From contig CM037585.1 in assembly GCA_021018995.1 (NCBI GenBank), forward strand, positions 120,922,331 to 120,986,330: DNA of 64,000 nucleotides. The letters run 5' to 3'. The DNA comes from Chloranthus sessilifolius (Eukaryota; Streptophyta; Magnoliopsida; Chloranthales; Chloranthaceae). The notes below the pieces were generated by a model. The model was given only the letters and a program-made list of their open reading frames with translations. It did not search any database and had not been told where the DNA came from. Below are positions 54,870 to 64,000 of the stretch, piece by piece (position 1 is the stretch's first letter; the number at the start of each line of letters is the position of its first letter). Both the position numbers and the translations under genes were made by a program.

Positions 54870-57340
54870 GTGATACAATTTTGCTTTTCAAGTTGTCGCA
54901 AACAAATCCGGATACTGTTATTTCTCGTCGACCTCTCGTTCCCACGTAGCTTCTTCGGCCGGATGATACTTCCATCGAACAAGTACTAATAGGATCACTT
55001 TTGTTCGCAACACTTGTTCCTTTCGTTCCAAAATCTCTGCCGGTTCTTCGATCATGGTCATATCCTCATGCATCTCGAATGATTGGCCGCTTAACACGTG
55101 ATCAGGGTCGTTAAGATACTTCCTGAGCATAGATACATGGAACACATTGTGTACCTGATCAAATAATGGTGGCAATCTAATGCGATAAGCAACTTCCCCT
55201 ACTCGACCTAGAACCTCAAATGGTCCAAGATAGCGGGGACTTAACTTCCTCTCTTTCCAAACCTCATCACGCCCTTCATAGGTGACACTTTCACAAATAC
55301 GTGTTCCCCCGCCTTGAAGTTTACACTCGTCCGCTTGATATCGTCGTAGCTTTTCTGCCTGCTCTGAGCCGCTTTGAGTTTTGCCCTTATCATACGAACA
55401 TAGGTGGCATTATCTTCAAGTATTTTGGGTCCCAAAACAAATTTCTCCCCGATTTCTTCCCAATTGATGGGCGATCTATATCGTCTTCTATAAAGTGCTT
55501 CATATGGTGTCATCCCAATGCTTGTCTGAAAGTTGTTGTTATATGCAAACTCAATCAACGGTAGGTGCTGATCCCACGATCCTTGCAATTCTAACATACA
55601 TGCCCTAAGCATGTCTTCAATGATCTGATTGACCATCTCAATCTGTCCGTCGGTTTGCGGATGGAATGCCGTACTAAAATCTAGTCGCGTTCCCATTCCT
55701 TCTTGAAATTTCTTCTAAAACTTTGATGTATATAATGGGTCACGATTTGAAACAATGCTACTCGGAATCCAATGCAAACGGACAATCTCCTTCATATACA
55801 ACTCTGCCAGTCTTTTCGCCGTGTACATCGTGTTGTAAGGCAAGAAGTGCGCTGACTTGGTCAATCGATCGACTACTACCCAAATGGCATTGTACCTCTT
55901 TGCAGTACGCGGTAGCCTAATGATGAAGTCCATAGAGATCGATTCCCACTTCCATTCCGATATAGGTAGAGGCTGCAATAGACCTGTGGGGTGTCTATGA
56001 TCAATCTTGACTTGCTGGCACGTCAAACACTGCGACACGTACTCTGCCACGTCTTGTTTCAAGCCTCTCTACCAGTAATTCTTTTTTAAATCTTGATACA
56101 TCTTTGTGCTTCCCGGGTGGATAGCATAGCTTTACTTGTGAGATTCATCAAGAATTGTTCGCTGTAAATCGGCATTGTCCGGAATACAGAGGCGACCCTT
56201 AAACAATAAGGAACCATCCTCCTTGATCGAAAACTCAGGTCTAATGCCTTCAGTTACATCTTGACGAATCTTCGTTAGTGTCGAGTCCTTCATCTGTAGC
56301 TTGTGGATATGCTCAAATATCATTGGTCTCACTGATATATTAGCCAAGAAGGCTCATGTAGTTTGCGACTCGATCTTTGCATCATATAGTGCCAGATCCT
56401 CAAACAATTTCCATCTGTGCATACCCAAAATTAAACTAGCCAATTGAGCTGAACTCTTCCGACTCAAAGCATCAGACACTACATTAGCCTTGCCTGGATG
56501 GTACTGTATGAAACAGTAATAGTCTTTGAGAAACTCCATCCATCTGCGCTGCCTCATATTTAGTTCCTTCTGAGTAAACAGATATCTGAGGCTCTTATGA
56601 TCGGTGAAGATCTCAAAGGTCTCACCGTACAAGTAATGTCTCCAAATCTTCAGTACAAAAATGACCGCTGCTAATTCCAGGTCATGTGTCGAATAATTCT
56701 TCTCATGCTCTTTCAAATGTCTTGACCCATATGCTATCACCTTTCTATGTTGATTAAGCACACTGCCCAAACCAGTATACGAAGCATCGCTATACACTGC
56801 AAACCTTCCACTGCTTGAAGGAATCACCAATACTGGAGCTGAAGTGAGTCTCTTCCTGAGTTCTTGAAAACTCTTCTCGCATGCCTCACTCCATTCGAAC
56901 CTTGCGTCTTTCCGTGTAAGTCTTGTGAGTGGTCTTGATATCTTTGAAAAACCCTCAATGAAACACCGATAGTAACTCCTTAATCCAAGGAAACTACGGA
57001 TGTCGGTCACGATCTTTGGTTACTCCCAATTGACCACTGCTTTGATTTTTGCTGGATCTAAAGTGACACTAAGCTTTGAGACAACGTGTCCTAAAAAGCT
57101 AACCTCTTCTAACCAAAACTCACATTTGCTGAGCTTGGCATACAATTGGTGTTCACGTAGAGTCTGTAGGGCTACTCTCAAGTGCTTTTCATGCTCTTCT
57201 TCAGATTTTGAATAGATCAAGATGTCGTCGACAGACACTACGACACAAGTATCTAGGTGTGGTTTAAACACCCTATTCATCAGATCCATGAATGACGCCG
57301 GAGCATTTGTCAACCCAAACGGCATCACAAGGAATTCAAT
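54870..57340 (-). pseudogene. Ty3/gypsy chromovirus pol, 3' half, broken
   Basis: Minus strand, in order. Reverse transcriptase from [16 protein letters not shown] (57340) with the catalytic motif changed to [10 protein letters not shown], through GHVVS to a stop at 57020. RNase H (57010-56354) with [24 protein letters not shown] and [15 protein letters not shown]. An integrase zinc-binding remnant with CLTCQQVK (about 56020). The integrase core with SMDFIIRLP and HPQTDGQIEMVNQ. Then a GPF-like region and a chromodomain (about 55000-54920) with VRWKYHPAEEATWERE. Chromovirus of the Tekay/Del type is the best reading. The N-terminal half is cut off exactly where the duplicated host block starts at 57341. 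At least four stops or frameshifts break it. Confidence 0.92.
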
Positions 57341-59500
57341 ACCTTTCGTCGAAGAATTAAGACGATAGAGGATAAGAGAATCCCTGGAATTTCACCAAGC
57401 CCTAAACTAAGGGAAGAAGAAAGCTATCAACAAGTTCTCAAGTTTGCACAACGATAGAAATTTCATTAATCAACATTATTTTAATTTAAGTTATATTTTA
57501 AATCACCTCCAAATAATAGGACCTGCTTGGATTACTACACTGAATAGGCGATTTGTTTTACTTAAATGTATTCTACACTTTCAGATGGGTTCCTAAAGAA
57601 TGACCATTCTTAGTGTCAAGCTTTTGACCGGTACCCTTTGCCATGTTCCTTCCAACTGCTCTAGTTTTGTGGAAAATCTCTGTTATCTTCTTGTCAACTA
57701 GTTGAATGCTCGATCATGTGATTCGATCAGGAAAGAATGACCTTGCTACTAAATTGTGACTACTAGATGAAAATCACTTATCAAATCGTTCAATAATAAA
57801 CCCTTGATTGTGGTTGCAAGATTCTGTTGCTTCGTTATATATATTCGATTAGGGCCGTGAAATCAGGGCACTCCATGAAGGCTACTCAATTATTCCTTCT
57901 TGAACATGACTGCTCATTCTTGCCAATCTAGTCTAGCTGCTTGATTGTGCTTGTAAATTTATAGACACTCGATCATGGCAGCCCAATTTTGGATGTAAAA
58001 TCACGGCCTTGTAAATTACATTCGCAATTGAGATCATTGTTCATAGCCACTTGATTGAGTCTGTTCAATCATTGCTACTCATGCATAGACACTTTTCCAT
58101 AGAGTACTCATCTATAGACTCCCCATCGTCATTGTCCAATCATAGCAGCTTTATCATTCTTCCTCATTTCTTGTATAACCTTTTGTCCAGATTGTATATA
58201 GCCCAAGACCTCTAAGCCCATAGTCAATGTGGGACTATTCTAGCACGCCCCCGCACGTGTTGGCGGGACTGAGGCAAGCCAAATCACGTGGACAATTGAA
58301 TTGGATGATGTGGAGTGGAGAAATACCTGCTCTGATACCATGTAGAATTCCACGAGCCTAACTCAACCTCACAAAACCGGCTTGGAAGTTGAGGAGTGCC
58401 CAGATTTTATATAGCCCAAGACCTCCAAGCCCACAGGCACTGTGGGACTATTCTAACAGATTCATCATGGCCTCTTGATCATAGATACTCTTTCTTGTAT
58501 GCCTGATCATGACCACTTGATTGTGGATGTAAGATCATAACTCAACAATTATCTTAGTGTCCTCTTGGCTATTTTTTCATGAAATTATAGCTGGAAAGTT
58601 TAAAACCACTCTTATCATGCTCACTTTACCCACTTGATCGTGGCCACTTGATCATGACTATTTTGTATGAGTTGCTCAATCATGGTTTCCCAAGCCGACA
58701 TTTCTGAATTCTGATACCATAAGATCAATTTTCCCTAGATTATTTAGGTTATGTAGGATACGCTACCAATCACCTTTCAGGAATGCAGACTTATGTATGG
58801 ATTGAAGCTCTTAAAAGGAATGCTTTAAAGAAGTCACCTTCATTTGGATTGATTCTGATAGATCTCTGTCGAGCTCGAGTCAACACCAAAAATTCCAGTG
58901 GATTGAATACGAGGGATCCTGAAATGCTGCTGTCGGAGAATCATTCAACTCTATGGAGAAGGGATCCAGCTGCATATCAATTAACTAAAAATTAAACAAT
59001 ATGGTCCTCAATGTCTGGTAGAAATGATTGGTTATCACAGCCTGCTCTATGCAAATCCACACGTCTTTCTTAGTTGCTCACTTATGTTATCAACCTACTG
59101 CTCAGTATAGCCTATTGTTACTGCTCAGTAGTTGTTGCCTTGTTTGCAGAGTACAAGATTAAAATTTGGACTAGTGCCACCACAAAAATTGGATCTGGGA
59201 GATCCAACATGGAACTTTGATGGAAGACTAATAGAATTTCGATTTATGTCCTCCACTGTTTTGCTCTAACCATTGATTGCTTCCATTTTATGCCTGTTAT
59301 ATAAATAACATAAACGTAAAATACAAGAGGTTATATTGCTCACTTGATGCCCTATGTTGGAATGTGGCCATGAATGCCTTATCCAATGGCTGTGAAACGA
59401 TAATAAGTTATTCTTTTATGTTTTGATTAATGCATGCAATCATTACACTTAGGGTGATCAAGGGAGCGATTAAGGCTGTGTTTGGCATTGCTCTTTGATG
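57341..59500. repeat. Duplicated non-coding block X, copy 4
   Basis: It follows 33717-35600 closely, starting with 'aatacctttcgtcgaagaattaagac', and is interrupted by the TRIM at 58186-58458. The SAUR gene found after the other third-class blocks is absent here. Confidence 0.75.
58186..58458 (-). mobile_element. TRIM (terminal-repeat retrotransposon in miniature), partial
   Basis: Minus orientation: a complete 118-bp 5' LTR (58341-58458, TGTTAGAATAGTCCCACAG ... GAATTCTACA), then a perfect tRNA-Met primer binding site TGGTATCAGAGC (58329-58340), about 80 bp of internal DNA with a G-rich tract, and a 3' LTR remnant (58186-58245) that has lost its far end. The sequence is absent from the paralogous block near 34515, which shows it is an insertion. 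Confidence 0.88.
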
Positions 59501-59784
59501 GGGGCTACAAATGATAAAGAATCATATTTAATAGAAAGTCTAGAGTTAAATGAGAGCTTGAGTCGATTTGGAGGCTTCTACATCATAGATTTGAGGGCTT
59601 ATATACAAACAAAAGTTGTTGTATAAGAACCATACTTAATAGGAGCTCTAGAGTTAAATGGGGGACTTGAGCCCCCACACCCTTCTATGTGGCTACGCCA
59701 GTGGTTCTAATTGAGTTTTTTTGGTAAGGTGGGTTCCATTTGGTTTTTGTAAAACTTGGACTGTTAGCCAAACAGTAGGAGGCT
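59501..59784. other. Replacement of the third-class SAUR position
   Basis: Compared with 35600-36520 the SAUR gene is gone. In its place is a 200-bp stretch with a diverged internal duplication ('aatagaaagtctagagttaaatgagagcttgag' and 'aataggagctctagagttaaatgggggacttgag'). It is of unknown origin. Host flank resumes near 59710. Confidence 0.5.
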
Positions 59785-60880
59785 CAAGGTATCAAATATC
59801 GGTTGATACCGTATCGGTTTTCCGTCCAACCGATTCATATCGGCCCCGATAAGTATCAGGTATCCGCTGCGTATTAGAAATGATTTGCCCGATCTGTGGG
59901 GACCAGTTCAACAGCCCATATATCTGCACAAGCTTCGGCTATGTGTCTTCTCAAGGGCTCCACAGTCCTTTGATGCGATCATGCGATCCATTTCTCGACA
60001 ACATAGAAAAGAAAAGAAAAATAGAAAGTTTTTACTGCCTTCTTTGAGAAGAGAATTGAGGCGTGACTATGGCAGTTACTTGCATACAGCTAGCAGAGGA
60101 CACATGTCAGGAGAGCCGCATCACTTGAGACTTGGGAGCTCTACATATTGACTATGCCAGGCTGGAGAGGATTAGGGTGTATCTCTATCTGCGCCTACCA
60201 ATTTAACTTATTGTAGACTAACACTTTACTAAAAATCCTACGTCCCCGACACCTTTAAAATCGTTGATTGCATCGGATCGGATGATAGAAGTTGTATTTC
60301 CGTCGATATTTCACACAATAGATCTTAAAATCATGAATCACCGATCAGATGGTAAGTTTTTCATTCCATATGTCACAGATACCTAAAATTCCTTGTGAAT
60401 TATATGGCACACATGACACTCAACCTTGATTTTAAGGTCATTTTTTGGGAATCTATTCATGGAATTAAAAACTAACCGTCTGATCTGGGAATCACGATCT
60501 CAAGATCTAATTTGTGAAAGATAGGAGTGAAACACGACCTCCATCATCTGATTCTATGCAATCAATGATTTTTAATGGGTTTGGGACATGGGAGCTTTCA
60601 GTAAACATGTGGTTGCAAACAGAGGTACCCAAACAAATTCAAATTTTGAATTTTAAAAAGGGACACCCGAAAATGGCGTGACAGATCTTGCCTATCAAAC
60701 CTGCTACAAACTGCAATCGAACGGACATGTCGAGGTGAAATGTTATATTCCTACAAGTATTAGAGTGAACGATCGGTGTTCGATTCGGGGAGAGGGATGG
60801 TTGCAGGTGGCAGATACAAAATCACAGTTACGTATCGGTATCGACTGATACCCGATACCGATACCCGCATTGACTCCCTG
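59785..60880. mobile_element. Non-autonomous hAT element
   Basis: A perfect 8-bp target duplication AGGAGGCT (59777-59784 and 60881-60888) flanks 1096 bp, and the uninterrupted target exists at 36590. The ends are CAAGGTATCAAATATCGG and, inverted, CAGGGAGTCAATGCGGG, matching the CA[A/G]GG-TCAA type of hAT ends. Subterminal regions are packed with GGTATCGG and CCGATACC words. No hAT transposase is present; an open frame of 88 codons at 59885-60151 has no recognisable domain. A foldback MITE is nested in it. Confidence 0.9.
60225..60605. mobile_element. Foldback MITE nested in the hAT element
   Basis: Arms of about 140 bp (60225-60365 and 60465-60605) are imperfect reverse complements with TTTACT[A/G]AAA ends. 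They share 'atcgttgattgcat' and 'agatctt-agatc-tgatt'. The loop is about 100 bp. No coding capacity. Confidence 0.78.
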
Positions 60881-60888
60881 AGGAGGCT

Positions 60889-61078
60889 ACGGTTTATGTT
60901 CAAGCAGTTCGATCACGGTTCAACAGGTCAAGGAACTTTGTTGATCATGATTTGTTGACCGGTTAACGAAACAGAAATAATGAACCGTAATTTTGAAGCT
61001 CAGGGTTCATAATTCATAAAAAATTCTAGTCGATTAGCCAGGTTTCGGTCAGGCTTTCGAGCCAATTATCCAGACATC
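60889..61078. repeat. SAUR upstream flank, copy
   Basis: It continues the flank matched at 36590-36860 ('caggtcaagga-ttttgtt-atcatgatttgttgac') until a copia element starts at 61079. Confidence 0.7.
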
Positions 61079-62590
61079 TGAAACAAAATGAGAATAAAAG
61101 TTTTGTTTTTCTCTGTCTTTACATTGAGGAGTACATGATAAATAATCAAATCAATTGAATCCCTTAATTAATGGGAGCCGGCCAAGTGTACATATACAAG
61201 AGAGGAAATAATTTAAAATCGTAACAAATTAGGAGATTGTGCCAACATCAAAAGAGGAGGCGTTAGCAAGCCAAATCAAGAGATCTTATCTTTTGCATCT
61301 TCTATGGGAAATGGGATGAGTCAGCATGGGTAGAGGATTGATTTGGTGTGTGTCTATTACACCCCCGCAAGAGAATGGGGTGCGGGCGAACCATGAACTT
61401 GACCTTGAGTGTCTGAATGAAAGACCTTTACTGAAGATATCAGCAACTTGTTCAATGTGGGGATGTATCGAACATCCAATTTCTTACAAACAACCTTCTC
61501 ATGAACATAGTGAAAATCGACCTCTAAATGTTTAGTTCGGACATGAAACACGGGATTAGAAGCAAGGCAAATCGGGCTTAAATTGTCACACCAAATTAAT
61601 GGAGTGGAAGACAGATTTATGTGAAGATCCCAAAACAATGAGTGGAGCCATTGGATTTCTGCTGCAGTATGTGCAAGTTGGGGATATTCGGTCTCAGTGC
61701 TAGAATGAGATATGGTGGACTGCTTTGACACTCCAAGAAATAGGATTATAACACAGTTAAATGAAATATCCACCAATAGATTTTCGATCAGCCTAGCAGC
61801 CCACATAATCGGCATTGGAATAAGCTTTAAGCTTGAGGGAACTTGGGACGACAATGTAAAATATTTTGTAAATGAAATACAGATGAATCATGGTGCAAGG
61901 AAGTAGATCCAATGTTTGAGATTCCCAAACCTGAACCATTATCGATGGCCACCTTATCTGATCGATTGTATTCATGGTGGATGGAGAGGTTTGCCAGATC
62001 AGGGATAATAAGTGTTAAAGGGCCGCTATCGGTGAACCAAGTTTGATCTTTCGTGGTGGAATCAAAGGCAACAACCATGGCAGCAAGCTTCTTTGTAGGA
62101 ACTCATCCTTCATATGCATGGTTCATATGATGATAGCAGTTAATAGCAGAACACCTTGAACGGCCACCGACTTGACATTGAATGTGATTGGATTTTGGAG
62201 TGCTCAGGGATTCAGCCGAAGAAGATGATGAAGTCGACTTCATACTGGACATCTTTTCTGTTCCTCGATTTTGATGAGTTTTGGAGGAGCTTTTCCCACG
62301 AAAGTTTTTCTTTGTTTTATGTGCAAACAAAGCAGTAATATGAGCATCATTTTGGATCATATGGTGATCTTCATGCCGCATCTCAGTGCTGAGCATGAGA
62401 CCAATAAGATCCTTGAGCGTAATTGGAGTATCACGTGCAAGAGCAGAATTGATAGTGGCTTCGTACAAAGGTCTAACCCCATTCATGATTAAGGTTAGAA
62501 AGTCTTCATCATTGATAGGTTTTCCAGCAAGAGCAAGGCTATCGACAATGTGATTCATCTTGTCAACATAATCCAAGATGGACAGATCTC
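61079..62590 (-). mobile_element. Copia element with internal deletion, 5' end lost
   Basis: Minus orientation. The 3' LTR is about 61079-61361 (starts TGTAATAGAC after the polypurine tract CTTGCGGGGG, ends TTTTGTTTCA). RNase H is at about 61360-61830, then directly a protease region, then gag up to about 62590. Pre-integrase, integrase and reverse transcriptase are missing. Confidence 0.8.
61357..62590 (-). pseudogene. Copia gag-protease fused to RNase H
   Basis: From the right: a gag part (62590-62105) with LDYVDKMNHIVDSLALAGKP, typical of the copia gag domain. Next a protease start, WFTDSG, and NGSGLGISNIGSTSL (62030-61880). The sequence then jumps to KAYSNADYVGC and SKQSTISHSSTETEY, PLIWCDNLSPICLASNP and HLEVDFHYVHEKVV, the RNase H domain. 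The junction is near 61850. Frameshifts lie in the RNase H start and gag is incomplete. It resembles the Ale lineage. Confidence 0.85.
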
Positions 62591-63039
62591 ATCGTTTTGT
62601 AGTTAAAGTTGGTGCTTCAGTTGAATAATATGGCTGCGTGACTGAGATGAATACTGTTTCTAAAGGGATTTCTAGACCTCTTAAGAGGTAGAGAGACGAG
62701 TCACCATGGACAGAATGCTTGGTTATAGTGTAACATTAATTCGGCTTAGGAGTTGCTGGTCCTATTGCAGACGTAATGAATATTGAGGGTTAGGGTCAAT
62801 GGTTGGGCTTCCATCTTCTCCAAGAAGAAACTATGAAGGAGCCGACCTTGACCCATCGACTAGGCCCAACATATTTGTGAATTTAAGCACAAGCATGAAC
62901 TAAGGGATGTTGGATATTTTAAAGTCTTCAGTTTTTGGTTTTTGTGGCTAGTCCCACATCGTGTAACCCAAACTTTGGGTTTGAGTTATTTTGTGTTGCC
63001 TTGGCTCAAGGTTGATAGCCTTCACCCAGGAGGCACCGA
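62591..63039. other. No gene recognised
   Basis: AT-rich spacer between two copia fragments. The words 'ctagtcccacatcgtgtaaccc' near 62950 resemble retroelement terminal repeats, but no pair was found. Confidence 0.4.
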
Positions 63040-64000
63040 ATCATGAAAGGATTATGAAAAATTACTTAAGCGTAATAATATGGGAATATTTCTATTAAAG
63101 ATCTTCTCCTTCATTTAAGTATTGAGGAAAAATCTCGAGTTAGGGATAAAACTAAATATCACATTGATATGACTTCAAAGATACACTTGATTGAATCTAA
63201 GGTTGTTAATAGACCATCAAATAAAAGGAAGAGAGGATATTCTCACTCCAAGAGAATAAGAAATTCACCAAGACCAAAGTACCTAAGAATGGATGCCACC
63301 ACTGTGGGAAACTTGGGCATTTCAAAGGGGATTGCTGCCTCTTCAAGAAAATGAAGAATTAAACAAATGCAGTGGAAGAGAAAAATAACTTTGTAGTCAT
63401 TCTCTCAGAAGTCAATATGATTGGTGACATCAATGAATAGTAGATTGACACAGGTGCCACAAATCATGTGTATAATAATCATGACATGTTTGTGACGTAT
63501 GAAAAAATTGACGATGATCAAGATTTCTTCATGGAAATCTCATTTACGATAAAGATCATAGGGCATGGAAAAGTAAAATTAAATTTCACATTCGAAAAAG
63601 TCGTGACCCTTATTAATGTGCTCAATGTACTCGAAATTCGTAAGAATCTTGTATCGGGTGGTTTATTAATCAAGCATAATTTCAAACTTGTATTTGAATC
63701 GTATAAGTTTATCTTATCCAAGAATGGTGAATTTGTTGGAAAAGGATATACCAAGGGAGGCATATTCAAACTGAATGTAACTGATCAAATCAATGAAATC
63801 CCTCCTTCTTACTAGGTCTATCTTTCAAATTTATGACATGATAGATGTGGACATGTTAATTGTAGATCTATGAAATGCATGACTAACATAGATCCAATTC
63901 CCAAATATGAATTATTTTATTGTAGTGTCTGTAGTCTATGTGGTAAGACTAAGATTACTAGGGAAACCCTTTCCTAGTGTTATGAGAAATTCGTGCTTAT
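63040..64000 (+). pseudogene. Copia gag-protease-pre-integrase fragment, runs off the window
   Basis: Plus strand. A gag C-terminal region precedes a complete CCHC zinc knuckle (63294-63335: CHHCGKLGHFKGDC). Next is a protease stretch with IDTGATNHVYNN (the usual DTGA motif), preceded by an in-frame stop near 63440, and GKGYTKGGIFKLNV. After a TAG at 63813-63815 a degenerate pre-integrase region follows with RCGHVNCRSMKCM. The element continues beyond 64000. Stops show it is dead. Confidence 0.87.

Noticed and set aside
59885..60151. 88-codon open frame inside the hAT element as a possible transposase
   Set aside because: It has no hAT dimerisation or DDE features and is very short.

Overview
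The window looks like nuclear DNA of a flowering plant: AT-rich, full of LTR retrotransposons of both superfamilies, hAT and foldback elements, a TRIM, an endogenous pararetrovirus fragment, and intronless SAUR (small auxin-up RNA) genes. The species cannot be named from the sequence.

The framework is a segmentally duplicated SAUR locus. Three divergent (head-to-head) pairs of intact 98-residue SAUR genes survive: 30890-31186(-)/32227-32523(+), 42114-42410(-)/43426-43722(+) and 46949-47245(-)/48359-48655(+). Each pair shares about 1.0-1.1 kb between the start codons, and each gene has a CTATATATAG-type TATA box about 110 bp before its ATG. A fourth minus-strand copy (389-2405) is destroyed. 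A third SAUR class, always on the minus strand, is degenerate everywhere: 26701-26937, 28037-28133, 35894-36182, and lost near 59500. Duplicated non-coding blocks link the units: 24.6-26.7, 33.7-35.6, 44.6-46.4 and 57.3-59.5 kb.

Region by region. 0.4-2.4 kb: a SAUR pseudogene split by a complete solo LTR (TG...CA, 5-bp target duplication). 2.5-17.35 kb: a 14.8-kb composite insertion sitting in the TATA box of that SAUR. It carries minus-strand fragments of a DNA polymerase delta catalytic subunit gene, a serine carboxypeptidase-like gene, an unidentified exon and a LINE remnant, plus three nested solo LTRs. 17.8-24.3 kb: the 3' end and 3' LTR of a gypsy-type element abut a 3'-truncated copia element. 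24.3-29.6 kb: decayed SAUR copies and an LTR-like insert with nine hairpins. 30-49.4 kb: the three SAUR pairs, with a 3.3-kb solo LTR at 37.9-41.2 kb and a TIR element at 44.9-45.8 kb. 49.4-57.3 kb: a rearranged endogenous caulimovirid fragment, an LTR fragment, a gag-like gene and the 3' half of a chromovirus pol. 57.3-64 kb: a duplicated block with a TRIM and a hAT element (itself holding a foldback MITE), then two copia fragments.

The most unusual signal is in the LTRs. Several unrelated families carry dense arrays of a family-specific, CpG-containing palindrome built around TCGA-like or CGAT-like cores. In four gypsy-type LTRs the array lies between two GAG|GT splice-donor-like sites, and downstream of an acceptor-like AG there is a short open frame encoding an acidic peptide conserved across three diverged families. 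The functional reading of these arrays and of the peptide is inference.
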